DNA of 64,000 nt, from contig NZ_LMNL01000001.1 of assembly GCF_001422985.1 (NCBI RefSeq), positions 567,151-631,150 on the forward strand, given 5' to 3'. Under the pieces are notes generated by a model, which searched no databases, was not told where the DNA came from, and saw nothing but the letters and a program-made list of their open reading frames with translations. The stretch is from Methylobacterium sp. Leaf117 (lineage in GTDB: Bacteria > Pseudomonadota > Alphaproteobacteria > Rhizobiales > Beijerinckiaceae). How positions within the stretch are numbered: position 1 is the stretch's first letter; every line of letters begins with the position of its first letter. The position numbers and the translations under genes are program-made. Of the stretch, positions 18,702 to 27,714 are shown piece after piece.

Positions 18702-19145
18702 TCAAGCGAGGTCGCGATGCTCGGCGATGCCAAATTGGAGATACTGTGCGAGCGGATCGACTCCCGCTGCCGCCACATCCGGGTTCGCGGCAAGATAGGC
18801 CTTCGTGTTGAAGAGAGCCGAGGGATTGCGCCCCTCCTTCCAGCCGAACCGATCGTAGTGAGCGAGGGTATTGGTACCAGCGGCGGCCACGTCCGGATTC
18901 GCGGTGAGATAGCCGGAGGTCGAATACAGCGGGTTGGGATCGCGCCCTTCGCGCCAGCCGAACTCGGCGTAATGCTGACCCGGATCCACCTGCGCCTATC
19001 AGACATCGCGGTTCATGGCGAAGCAGAACAGGTCATCCACGAGGGGAGGGCCTGAGGATTTGTTGATCGTACCGTCGCTGAAGTTCAGCCGCTCGATGCC
19101 GGTGACATCGTGGACCGCGGTACCGAAGCGGCCAGCCTCCTGTGC
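18702..19145 (-). pseudogene. Decayed C-terminal remnant of an RTX/hemolysin-type repeat protein
   Basis: One minus-strand frame reads VHDVTGIERLNFSDGTI, then LVDDLFCFAMNRDV, then two stop codons in a row (TGA at 18999-19001, TAG at 18996-18998), then continues in the same frame with VDPGQHYAEFGWREGRDPNP and two repeats of the type YLxANPDVAAAGxxxLxxYxxFGxxEGR before a real stop at 18702. The first part is the end motif of hemolysin-type calcium-binding proteins; the repeats are a known C-terminal module of such exported proteins. The stops sit where WDA-type residues are expected, so this is a nonsense-mutated 3' remnant. I see no matching sequence upstream of about 19145. Confidence 0.8.
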
Positions 19146-19435
19146 GCATGGAGTGCCGGAACGCGTGCGCGGGATGAAGCTCGAGCCTCAGAGTGACCAT
19201 GGCCAGCAAGACGCGATGTTCCGCTCCGGCGCGGCCAAGATCGTTCGTGGACAAGATCGTCCGCAACCAAGATACTTCCCGCGCCGAAGTGCGCCAAAGC
19301 GCGTCTTCCTCGTCGATCAGCGAGACGCGGCCGGGAACGAGCCGATCCGAACAGTGCCGCCGATCGCCCCGTCAACCGGAGCTTGGGCCAGCAGGCCAAG
19401 CTTCGGACGAGGACCAGAGCCGCTTCCTGAAACAT
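19146..19435. other. Intergenic region upstream of the RTX remnant
   Basis: About 290 bases between the pseudogene and the tRNA. Frames on both strands give Arg-rich translations without a family. It may be degraded sequence left from the insertion or loss of the RTX gene next to a tRNA. Confidence 0.4.
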
Positions 19436-19510
<75 letters not shown>

Positions 19511-19609
19511 TCGCGCTCGGCGGAGGTGTGTCTAGACGCAGTGCCGGGTGCTGGCAACAGGGAGGGAAGGCGCTTTATGGTCGTTCGTCGCTTAGCGGAG
19601 GGTCGGAGC

Positions 19610-20362
19610 ATGGGCGGGCGGATCGCGATCGTGACGGGAGCCGGCTCAGGAATCGGACGGGTGGTAGCCCTGGGCCTCGCGGAAGCCGGGTTTCATTTGG
19701 TCTTGGCCGGCCGCCGCCGCGCCCCCTTGGAGGAGGTTGCCGGCTTGGCTGAGACGTGCGGGGTCTCCGCCAAAGCTGTTGAGACCGATGTGGCTGATGC
19801 GGCTTCCGTGGCGCAGCTGTTTGCGCGGGTGTCCGCACGGTTCGGTCGCCTCGACCTGCTGTTCAACAACGCGGGCGTGTTCACCCCGGGGGCGGCCATC
19901 GACGCGGTCACCCTCGACGATTGGCGGCGGTCGGTGGACGTGAACCTCACCGGAGCCTTCCTGTGCACGCAGGCGGCGTTCCGGATGATGAAGGCGCAGG
20001 CACCACGGGGCGGGCGCATCATCAACAATGGCTCGATCGCCGCACAGGTGCCGCGCCCCCATTCGGCGCCCTATGCGGCCACCAAGCACGCGATCACCGG
20101 CCTGACCAAGGCGACCGCCCTGGACGGGCGCCCGTACGACATCGCCTGCGGGCAGATCGATATCGGCAATGCCGAGACGGAGATGACGGCTGGCATCGCC
20201 CTCGGTGCACGGCAGGCGGATGGAAGCATTCGCGCGGAGCCGGTCATGGATGCCCGGCACGTGGCCGACGCGGTGGTATACATGGCCGGGCTTCCGCTTT
20301 CCGCCAACGTCCCGTTCCTTACCGTGGTCGCCACCAACATGCCCTATCTCGGGCGCGGCTGA
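19610..20362 (+). CDS. Short-chain dehydrogenase/reductase
   Basis: A 250-residue classical SDR: cofactor motif TGAGSGIG at about residues 9-16, NNAG, the catalytic serine in INNGSIAAQ and Y-x3-K in [10 protein letters not shown]. The usual NxxxPG after the active site is replaced by [14 protein letters not shown]. An Arg pair after strand 2 ([10 protein letters not shown]) favours NADP(H). The ATG at 19610 has GGAGGG seven bases upstream; a start at 19577 is also in frame. Substrate not recognisable. Confidence 0.88.
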   Translation: MGGRIAIVTGAGSGIGRVVALGLAEAGFHLVLAGRRRAPLEEVAGLAETCGVSAKAVETDVADAASVAQLFARVSARFGRLDLLFNNAGVFTPGAAIDAVTLDDWRRSVDVNLTGAFLCTQAAFRMMKAQAPRGGRIINNGSIAAQVPRPHSAPYAATKHAITGLTKATALDGRPYDIACGQIDIGNAETEMTAGIALGARQADGSIRAEPVMDARHVADAVVYMAGLPLSANVPFLTVVATNMPYLGRG

Positions 20363-20464
20363 GTTTTGCGCATCGCGCTCGAAACGCCTACAGAACAGCC
20401 CTTCTTCGCTTAGACGTCGCGAACGCAGCGACGCCGCGCGCGGACCCGGAAATTATTGCCCGCC

Positions 20465-22084
20465 ATGCTGATGCAGACCGAGACCAAAGCTCCGGAGACG
20501 AAGGCCGATCCGGTGGCCCGGCGCCGCACCTTCGCGATCATCTCGCACCCGGATGCCGGCAAGACCACGCTCACCGAAAAGCTGCTGCTGTTCGGCGGCG
20601 CGATCCAGCTCGCCGGCGAGGTCAAGGCGAAGCGCAACCGCGTGTCGACCCGCTCGGACTGGATGGGCATCGAGAAGGAGCGCGGCATCTCCGTGGTCAC
20701 CTCGGTGATGACCTTCGAGTACGGCGACTGCGTCTTCAATCTCCTCGACACTCCAGGCCACGAAGACTTCTCGGAGGACACCTATCGCACCCTGACGGCG
20801 GTCGACTCCGCCGTGATGGTCATCGACGCCGCGAAGGGCATCGAGGCGCGCACGCGCAAACTGTTCGAGGTCTGCCGGCTGCGCGATATCCCGATCGTCA
20901 CCTTCATCAACAAGCTCGACCGGGAAGCGCGGGACCCGTTCGAGCTTCTTGACGAGATCGAGAAGGTGCTGGCGCTCGACGTGGCACCGGTGACCTGGCC
21001 GATCGGCCGCGGACGCAGCTTCGCCGGCACCTACGACCTGGGCAACGGTCGGGTCCGCCGCCTGGACGCGGCCGACGACGCCGGCACCGTGGCGGTGACG
21101 GGCGTTGACGATCCGCTGTTCGACCAGCTGTTGACGGAGAACGGCGAGGCCGCGACCTGGCGCGAAGAGGCGGAGCTTGCCGAAACCGGACTGAAGCGAT
21201 TCGATCTGGCGGCGTTCCGCGAGGGCCATCTGACGCCGGTGTTCTTCGGCTCGGCCCTTCGGAACTTCGGCGTACGCGATCTCATCGACGGGCTTGCTCG
21301 CTTCGCGCCGCCGCCACGCGGGCAGGATGCCGACAAGCGCCTCGTGGAGCCGACCGAACCGAAGATGACCGGCTTCGTCTTCAAGATCCAGGCGAACATG
21401 GATCCGAACCATCGCGACCGGATCGCCTTCATGCGCGTGTGCTCGGGCCGCCTGAACCGGGGCATGAAGGCGAAGCTGGTGCGCACCGGCAAGCCGATGT
21501 CGCTCTCCGCCCCGCAATTCTTCTTCGCCCAGGACCGGGCCATCGCCGACGAGGCCTTCGCGGGCGATGTCGTCGGCATCCCCAACCACGGAACGCTGCG
21601 AATCGGCGATACCCTGACGGAAGGCGAGGAGATCGTGTTCCGCGGCGTGCCGAGCTTCGCGCCGGAGATCCTGCGCCGGATCAAGCTGACCGATGCCATG
21701 AAGGCCAAGAAGCTGAAGGAAGCTCTCCAGCAGATGGGCGAGGAGGGCGTCGTTCAGGTCTTCCGACCGCATGACGGCTCCCAGGCCATCGTCGGGGTCG
21801 TCGGCGCCCTGCAGCTCGACGTGCTGAAGGAGCGGCTCCAGGCCGAGTACGGCCTGCCGATCGACTACGAACCGACACGCTTCTCGATCTGCCGCTGGAT
21901 CACCGCCGAGACAGAGCCAACGCTCGACAAGTTCATCGGCAGCCACGGGTCCGCCATGGCGAGCGATCTCGACGGCGCTCCGGTCTTCATGGCGACCACG
22001 GCCTTCTCCCTGCGCTACGAGGAGGAGCGCGCGCCGGACATTCGCTTCAGCGACATCAAGGATTATCAGAAGCGGGCAGCCTAA
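20465..22084 (+). CDS. prfC: Peptide chain release factor 3
   Basis: A 539-residue GTPase that recycles RF1/RF2 from terminated ribosomes. G1 reads SHPDAGKTTLTEKLL, then ERGISVVTSVM, DTPGHEDFSEDTYR and NKLDREARDP; length and the C-terminal RF3 domain (GVVGALQLDVLKERLQAEYG) are as expected. Start is either ATG 20465 or 20471. It stands alone, 102 bases after the SDR gene. Confidence 0.96.
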   Translation: MLMQTETKAPETKADPVARRRTFAIISHPDAGKTTLTEKLLLFGGAIQLAGEVKAKRNRVSTRSDWMGIEKERGISVVTSVMTFEYGDCVFNLLDTPGHEDFSEDTYRTLTAVDSAVMVIDAAKGIEARTRKLFEVCRLRDIPIVTFINKLDREARDPFELLDEIEKVLALDVAPVTWPIGRGRSFAGTYDLGNGRVRRLDAADDAGTVAVTGVDDPLFDQLLTENGEAATWREEAELAETGLKRFDLAAFREGHLTPVFFGSALRNFGVRDLIDGLARFAPPPRGQDADKRLVEPTEPKMTGFVFKIQANMDPNHRDRIAFMRVCSGRLNRGMKAKLVRTGKPMSLSAPQFFFAQDRAIADEAFAGDVVGIPNHGTLRIGDTLTEGEEIVFRGVPSFAPEILRRIKLTDAMKAKKLKEALQQMGEEGVVQVFRPHDGSQAIVGVVGALQLDVLKERLQAEYGLPIDYEPTRFSICRWITAETEPTLDKFIGSHGSAMASDLDGAPVFMATTAFSLRYEEERAPDIRFSDIKDYQKRAA

Positions 22085-22272
22085 GGTCAAGCTTTCGCGG
22101 ACCATGACAAGTGCTGCGAAATTGTTTCTCCTGCATGATCTGGGTGGAGACAGGTTTTCACAAATCGGATACCCTTCCGGGTCTTCGCTCTCGGCGCCTT
22201 CACGCACGAGCAGACGCGGAAAGGCTTGGGCCTCGACGTCGTGAGCTTCACCCCTGCGAGAGGGCTTGAGCG

Positions 22273-23064
22273 ATGACGACTCTTCCTGTCGACGATTTCG
22301 GCCATGCGATGGCGCGGCCAGCCGTGAACACGATCGATGGCCATGATCTGTCCATGGCTTTGCGACGCGGCGTCGATGATTTCCTGGCGATGCCCACCCA
22401 TGCACTGTTCATCGGGTTGATTTACCCCTTGGTGGGGGTCGTCCTGGCGACCGTCGCCTTCGGGCTGGAGATCCTGCCGCTGGTGTTCCCCCTGGCCGCA
22501 GGCTTCGCCCTGATCGGACCCTTCGCGGCCATCGGGCTCTACGAACTAAGCCGCCGACGTGAGCAGGGGCTGTCCACCGAGTGGGCCCTGGCGTTTGCCA
22601 ATCTCACACGGCCGGCAGCCGGCGCGCTCGCCGGCATGGGCATGTTGCTGACTGCGATTTTCGTGAGTTGGCTGGTGGCGGCCCAGGGACTCTACTGGGC
22701 GCTGTACGGCGATGCAGAGCCAGCCTCGCTGCTGGACTTCGCCCGAGATGTCTTCCTGACGCCGCGCGGTTGGGCGCTGATCATCGTCGGGAACCTCACC
22801 GGATTCGCCTTCTCTCTCGTCGTGCTGGCGATCAGCGTGGTTTCGGTGCCGATGCTCGTCGATCGGAACATCGATCTTGCGACGGCGATCGAAACCTCGC
22901 TGGCCGCTTTCCGCAGGAATCCCCGCATCCTGACAGCCTGGGGCTTCATCGTGGTCGGTCTTCTGGTGCTCGGATCTCTGCCGCTCTTCGTCGGGCTCGC
23001 GGTGGTCATGCCAATCCTCGGGCACGCGACATGGCACCTCTATCGGCGGGTGGTGCCCGCCTGA
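22273..23064 (+). CDS. DUF2189 multi-pass membrane protein
   Basis: A 263-residue protein with six or so hydrophobic helices, starting after a polar N-terminus. The pattern ALRRGVDDFLAMPTHALFIGLIYPLVG and the internal VDRNIDLATAIETSLAAFRRNP segment are those of DUF2189 proteins, which include putative cytochrome-oxidase-associated membrane proteins of unknown role. No partner gene helps. The ~190 bases upstream show nothing clear. Confidence 0.85.
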   Translation: MTTLPVDDFGHAMARPAVNTIDGHDLSMALRRGVDDFLAMPTHALFIGLIYPLVGVVLATVAFGLEILPLVFPLAAGFALIGPFAAIGLYELSRRREQGLSTEWALAFANLTRPAAGALAGMGMLLTAIFVSWLVAAQGLYWALYGDAEPASLLDFARDVFLTPRGWALIIVGNLTGFAFSLVVLAISVVSVPMLVDRNIDLATAIETSLAAFRRNPRILTAWGFIVVGLLVLGSLPLFVGLAVVMPILGHATWHLYRRVVPA

Positions 23065-23099
23065 GGAGACGGCGCAATCCGTACCCGTCGGGGCCGAAT

Positions 23100-23552
23100 T
23101 CAGAACTTACCCAGCATCGGGAAATCGATGTTCAGAGCCGATTCCGCGGCGAGCGGCGCTTCACGCCGACGCGGCTTGCGGTTGATGACCTGCTTGAGCT
23201 TGGTCTTCAGCACCGACATGTCGAAGGGCTTGAGGATGAAGGCGTCCGCACCGGCTTGGTGCGCGAGGTTGATGTCCTCGAAATCGAAGGACGCTTCGGT
23301 GAGGAGGAAGGGGGTGTTCATCAGGGCGTCGTCGGCCCGGATCTCACGCAGAAACGAGAGCCCGTCCATCGGCTCCATGTCGAGGTCGGAAATCACGAGG
23401 GAGTAGCGACGCTCACGCATTCGCTCCAGAGCCGTGACGGCGTCGGTCACACCCTCGACATCCGGGAAGCCGAGCCGGTTCATCAAGAGGATGATCAGCT
23501 TAAGCAACTTCTCCTGATCGTCGACGATGAGGATCGCGGGCGTATCGCTCAT
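23100..23552 (-). CDS. CheY-like response regulator next to the BLUF gene
   Basis: A 150-residue single receiver domain with complete active site: D11-D12, phospho-acceptor D56 in VISDLDMEPMDG, T85 and K108 in FILKPFD; a basic tail (KPRRREAP) follows. It lies 55 bases downstream of the BLUF gene on the same strand, so the two are probably one unit, and both sit next to the flagellar cluster. A role in motility or photobehaviour is inference. Confidence 0.88.
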   Translation of the reverse strand: MSDTPAILIVDDQEKLLKLIILLMNRLGFPDVEGVTDAVTALERMRERRYSLVISDLDMEPMDGLSFLREIRADDALMNTPFLLTEASFDFEDINLAHQAGADAFILKPFDMSVLKTKLKQVINRKPRRREAPLAAESALNIDFPMLGKF

Positions 23553-23607
23553 GGAATATCACGGGTTTGAGGACAGGACCCCGATGTCGGACTGAGCCGC
23601 GTCGGCA

Positions 23608-24075
23608 TTAGACGAACAGATGGTCGATGCCCTGCTTCGTCATTGACTCAGCCTGCAGGGTCGCCGCCAGGGCGTGGATTGCGGTGCTCTTCGGGGTTCC
23701 GCGCTGGAACATGGGGAGAAGGGCGGCCTTCTGAAACAGCGCGTCATTCGTCGGACCCCGTATGCCAGTGGTGAAGGAGTTCACGAATTCCCGTTTCACG
23801 ATCTCGCGCCATTCGACGATCTGAACATCGCGGTGGCGGGAATCGCTGCTGATCCGCGCGAAGGTATCGCTCACCGACGTACGCTCGCCTTCGATGATCT
23901 GGGCCGCGAAATTCTGCTCGATGATCAGGAAACTGGTGATCACCGAGAATTCGTTCTTCTTCTGCGCCTGCCGCGTGATCTCGCCGATCTGCCGGGTCCG
24001 CGTGGGCGCATCCGCCGCGAGGTTCAATCGCGAGAAGTAGATCAGATGGACGAGGGTCGACCGTTTGGCTCTCAT
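23608..24075 (-). CDS. BLUF-domain blue-light photoreceptor
   Basis: A 155-residue protein whose first ~100 residues form a BLUF flavin domain. The photocycle residues can be placed: Y13 in HLIYFSRL, N41 in KKNEFSVITSFL, Q59 in FAAQIIEG, with the N-to-Q spacing of 18 usual for the family; ISSDSRHRDV follows. The GITG-type motif is changed to VITS and there are about four extra residues between Y and N. About 50 C-terminal residues form a helical cap; no enzymatic output domain. I chose ATG 24075; one further upstream at 24108 is in frame. It is divergent from flgE. Confidence 0.85.
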   Translation of the reverse strand: MRAKRSTLVHLIYFSRLNLAADAPTRTRQIGEITRQAQKKNEFSVITSFLIIEQNFAAQIIEGERTSVSDTFARISSDSRHRDVQIVEWREIVKREFVNSFTTGIRGPTNDALFQKAALLPMFQRGTPKSTAIHALAATLQAESMTKQGIDHLFV

Positions 24076-24248
24076 GATAGCGATCCACCGCCTTCGATTC
24101 CGGGACACTAGCGGATTCGGCGATAACGTCGCGTAAACAAGAACCTTCGACCAAAGCGCCTCGGCAAAAGCTGCCGATCCGGCCGTCTCCCGGCCGTTCC
24201 TGCCGGGTCATCCCTGCAGAAAAACCATTACTGACAATACCTTACGCT

Positions 24249-24264
24249 TGGCACGTGGATTGCT
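24249..24264 (+). promoter_or_regulatory. Sigma54 promoter of flgE-flgK-flgL
   Basis: TGGCACGTGGATTGCT is a full match to TGGCAC-N5-TTGCW with GG-N10-GC spacing. The start site would be near 24275, 53 bases before the flgE ATG. Confidence 0.9.
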
Positions 24265-24327
24265 GGACGAGATCCGGTCCGTGCCGCTCTGCGCCGGCGA
24301 AGCGATCGTCACACAAGGTTTTCGGTC

Positions 24328-25719
24328 ATGGATGTCTTCTCCGCGATGCAGACGGCCGTCTCCGGCCTGAAGGCTCAGTCCTTCTCGCTGGAGAACATTT
24401 CCGGGAATATCGCGAACTCGCAGACCACCGGCTTCAAGCGGGTCGATACGAGCTTCGTCGATCTCGTCGCGGAACAGCAGTCCCCGAGTCGGCAGGTCGC
24501 CGGATCCGTCTCCGCAAATTCGCGGCAGACCACCACGGTGCAGGGCGGCCTGAACGCCACCGACATCGGAACCAACATGGCGCTCAACGGCGAAGGCTTC
24601 TTCGCGGTCACGACCAAATCCGGCGACGCCAACGGTCAATCCAGCTTCGTGACCGGCGATACCTATACAAGGCGCGGGGACTTTGCCCTGGATAAAGACG
24701 GCTATCTCGTCAACGGGGCCGGCTCCTACCTGAAGGGAAGCAGCCTCGATCCGGTCACCGGGCAGGCGACCGCAGAGGGTCCGATCCAGGTCGCGAACAC
24801 GATTCTACCGGCACAGCCGACCTCCACCATCACTTATTCGGCCAACCTGCCGAAGACGCCCGCGACCGCCAAGGCCAATGCGAGTCAGCCCGGCACCGAG
24901 CTTCTCGGCACCCTGGCCTCGGGGGCCAACCCCGCCATCCTGTCCGGGACCGGCACCGCAACCGTGTCGGCGGCCGACGCGACTAGTTTCATCAACGGCA
25001 GCATTTCGGGTCCTGTCCTCACCGCCTACACTGCAGGGGGGGCCCCCGTCACCCTCACGACCCGTTGGGCAAAGGTTCAGAACGGCAATGCGGCGGCGGG
25101 GACGAATGATGTCTGGAACCTGTTCTACGCCAATCAGAGCACGGTCCTGAGCACTAATAGTACCTGGACGAACGCCGGAACGGCTTTCCAGTTCAACAGC
25201 AGTGGCCAATTGACTGCGCCCGCGGCCAGTTCGGTGACGATCCCCGCCCTCACGGTGGATGGCGTTAATCTAGGGAACATTCAGCTTTCCTACGGCACCG
25301 GGGGCCTGACTGGCTACACCTCCTCCGGCGGCACCGTCACCACGAATGCGCTGACCCAGGACGGCTCTACATCGGGCACCCTGAACAACCTCAGCATCAC
25401 CAAGGACGGCAAGATCGCCGGTTCTTACAGCAACGGCAACACGGTCGCTCTGGCGAACATCAAGGTGGTGCAGTTCATCAATTCGGATGGCCTCAAGGCG
25501 ACGTCAAACGGCACCTATCAGCAGACTCTCGATTCCGGCACGCCGCTGGTCGGCCTCGGTACCACCTCGATCATCGGCGGCAATGTCGAGCAATCCAACA
25601 CCGACATTGCGAGTGAATTCTCGAAGATGATCGTAACCCAACAGGCGTACTCTGCCAACACGAAGGTCATCTCGACGGCGCAGGACATGATATCCGCGCT
25701 GATCAACATCATTCGCTGA
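24328..25719 (+). CDS. flgE: Flagellar hook protein FlgE
   Basis: A 463-residue hook subunit. The N-terminal rod-hook motif reads MDVFSAMQTAVSGLKAQSFS with IANSQTTGFKR, and the C-terminal motif ends SANTKVISTAQDMISALINI. The Ser/Thr/Gly-rich middle is the variable surface domain, with a central insertion compared with a ~400-residue enteric FlgE. It is exported through the flagellar type III system and polymerises into the hook. First gene of a flgE-flgK-flgL unit behind a sigma54 promoter. Confidence 0.93.
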   Translation: MDVFSAMQTAVSGLKAQSFSLENISGNIANSQTTGFKRVDTSFVDLVAEQQSPSRQVAGSVSANSRQTTTVQGGLNATDIGTNMALNGEGFFAVTTKSGDANGQSSFVTGDTYTRRGDFALDKDGYLVNGAGSYLKGSSLDPVTGQATAEGPIQVANTILPAQPTSTITYSANLPKTPATAKANASQPGTELLGTLASGANPAILSGTGTATVSAADATSFINGSISGPVLTAYTAGGAPVTLTTRWAKVQNGNAAAGTNDVWNLFYANQSTVLSTNSTWTNAGTAFQFNSSGQLTAPAASSVTIPALTVDGVNLGNIQLSYGTGGLTGYTSSGGTVTTNALTQDGSTSGTLNNLSITKDGKIAGSYSNGNTVALANIKVVQFINSDGLKATSNGTYQQTLDSGTPLVGLGTTSIIGGNVEQSNTDIASEFSKMIVTQQAYSANTKVISTAQDMISALINIIR

Positions 25720-25765
25720 GGACACCCGCGACCGGACGTGAACCGACAGGCAAGGGAGAAGCCTC

Positions 25766-27643
25766 GTGAGCTTTAATGCGATCAACACCGCCTCGGCCGG
25801 CCTGAAGGCGACCCAGGCCGCCATTGGCGTGGTCTCGCAGAACATCGCGAACGTCGGCACCGTTGGATACTCCAAGCGTACCCTCACGTCCGTGGCGCAG
25901 GGCATCGGCAATTCCGGCGTCTCCATCGGAACGCTCGGCCGCGCCTTCGATGCGGCGTCCCTCAAACAGTTGCGGATGGAAACCTCTGGGTCCGCCTATA
26001 CGGGCTTCCTCTCGACGGTTCGCACGTCCCTCGACCAGCTCTACGGGATGCCGGGATCGTCGACCGCGCTCGATGGCGTCGTCAACGACTTCGCGCTGTC
26101 CCTGCAATCGTTGACCAACGATCCGACCTCCGCACCGGCCCGTGCCACCGTGGTTTCCAGGGCCGCGAACCTCGCCTCCACCATCGGCACCATCGCGCAG
26201 GGTGTACAGGATCTGCGCTCGGCCACCGAAAGCCAGGTCGGCAGCGACACGGCCAAGGCCAACGATTACCTGTCCTCGATCGCGACCCTCAACACGCAGA
26301 TTACCAGCGCCTCCGACGAGGGCGCCCGTGCCAGCCTGCTTGACCAGCGCGACCAGGCCATCAACGGATTGTCCGCCTTTCTCGACGTGCAGACGGTGGA
26401 TCAGCGCGACGGCACGGTGACGGTGATCACCACGTCCGGAATGACCCTGGTCGATCGCGGCGCGGCGGCGACCTTGAGCTTCGACGGCCGAGGCGCCCTG
26501 GATCCGGATTCCGCCTATACGCAGGATTCAGAGACGCGAGGCGTTGGCACCATCACCGCCACGACCCCCGGCGGCTCTCGCGTCGACCTCATCGCCTCGC
26601 AGGCCATTCGCTCGGGCTCACTCGCGGCAGCCATCGAGTTGCGCGACTCGATTCTGCCCCAAGCCCAGCGGCAGCTCGATGAACTCGCCGCCGGGCTGTC
26701 CCGCTCCATGTCCGACCGAGCCGCCGTCGGCACCGTGCCCTTGGATGGAACGGCGAATGCGCTGGACATCGATCTCGCCGGCCTCAGCTCGGGAAATGCG
26801 ATCACGGTCAGCCTCAAGGACGCGATGGGCGTCTCGTATAATCGTGTGCTGATCCCCTACAGCTCGGCGACCCCACCGAGCGTCAATCGCGCGGATCTCA
26901 GCGATCCGAACGCCAAGATCAGCATGATCAGGCTGACCAATCCGACAACGGATCTTCGCGCCGCCCTGCAGGCTGCCCTCGGCTCCGAATTCAATGTCAG
27001 TAACCAGCCGGGCGCCGCCGCCGGCAGCTTGCGCATCGCCAGCAACCCGGCCGCCGGTGCTCCGACGCTTCTCGGCATCAGCGCCAGCGTAACTCAGGCC
27101 GCGAATCCAACGGACTTCCAGACCGGCAAGCCACAGATCCCGCTCTTCCTCGACAGCAGAGGCAAGGGGACGCTCTATACCGGCTCCTTCGAGGGCGGAT
27201 CGCAACTGACCGGCTTTGCCCAGCGGATCACCGCCAACCAGGCCGTGGCCACCAACACCGCCCAACTCGTCAACACGGCGTCCAACACCCTGGCGTCAGA
27301 CGCGACGCGCCCGCAATACCTCTACGGAGCGCTCATCGGCTCGAGCCGGACCTTCGCGGCGGCGAGCGGCATCGGGGGCGTCGACGCGCCCTACACATCC
27401 AGCGTCCAGGATTTCGCCCAGCGCATCATCGACACGCAGGGCGCCGGCGCCGCTTCCGCGCAGAGCCTCGACGAGGGCCAGGGAATCGCGCTGGCGACGG
27501 CGCAGGCCCGGGTCGCATCGGTGTCGGGGGTGAGCATCGACGAGGAGATGTCGAAGCTCGTGCAGCTCCAGACTGCCTACAGTGCCAACGCGCGCGTGCT
27601 CACGGCCGCCCGCGACCTTCTCGACACCCTGCTGCGGATCTAG
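25766..27643 (+). CDS. flgK: Flagellar hook-associated protein 1, FlgK
   Basis: A 625-residue protein beginning with GTG (GGGAG 12 bases upstream). The N-terminus (SFNAINTASAGLKATQAAIG, IANVGTVGYSKRT) and C-terminus (LVQLQTAYSANARVLTAARD) are the conserved FlgK ends that pack into the hook-filament junction. Length fits alphaproteobacterial FlgK. 46 bases after flgE, so the same transcript. Confidence 0.93.
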   Translation: MSFNAINTASAGLKATQAAIGVVSQNIANVGTVGYSKRTLTSVAQGIGNSGVSIGTLGRAFDAASLKQLRMETSGSAYTGFLSTVRTSLDQLYGMPGSSTALDGVVNDFALSLQSLTNDPTSAPARATVVSRAANLASTIGTIAQGVQDLRSATESQVGSDTAKANDYLSSIATLNTQITSASDEGARASLLDQRDQAINGLSAFLDVQTVDQRDGTVTVITTSGMTLVDRGAAATLSFDGRGALDPDSAYTQDSETRGVGTITATTPGGSRVDLIASQAIRSGSLAAAIELRDSILPQAQRQLDELAAGLSRSMSDRAAVGTVPLDGTANALDIDLAGLSSGNAITVSLKDAMGVSYNRVLIPYSSATPPSVNRADLSDPNAKISMIRLTNPTTDLRAALQAALGSEFNVSNQPGAAAGSLRIASNPAAGAPTLLGISASVTQAANPTDFQTGKPQIPLFLDSRGKGTLYTGSFEGGSQLTGFAQRITANQAVATNTAQLVNTASNTLASDATRPQYLYGALIGSSRTFAAASGIGGVDAPYTSSVQDFAQRIIDTQGAGAASAQSLDEGQGIALATAQARVASVSGVSIDEEMSKLVQLQTAYSANARVLTAARDLLDTLLRI

Positions 27644-27714
27644 GACGAGTCCGCGGTGTTCAGGCCTTCCCAACGCAAAGCCCGACCGAGGTCACGCATT
27701 CTCCCGAGGAACCG

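Noticed and set aside
20453..22405. 650-codon minus-strand frame opposite prfC
   Set aside because: Shadow of RF3; no family, no ribosome binding site.
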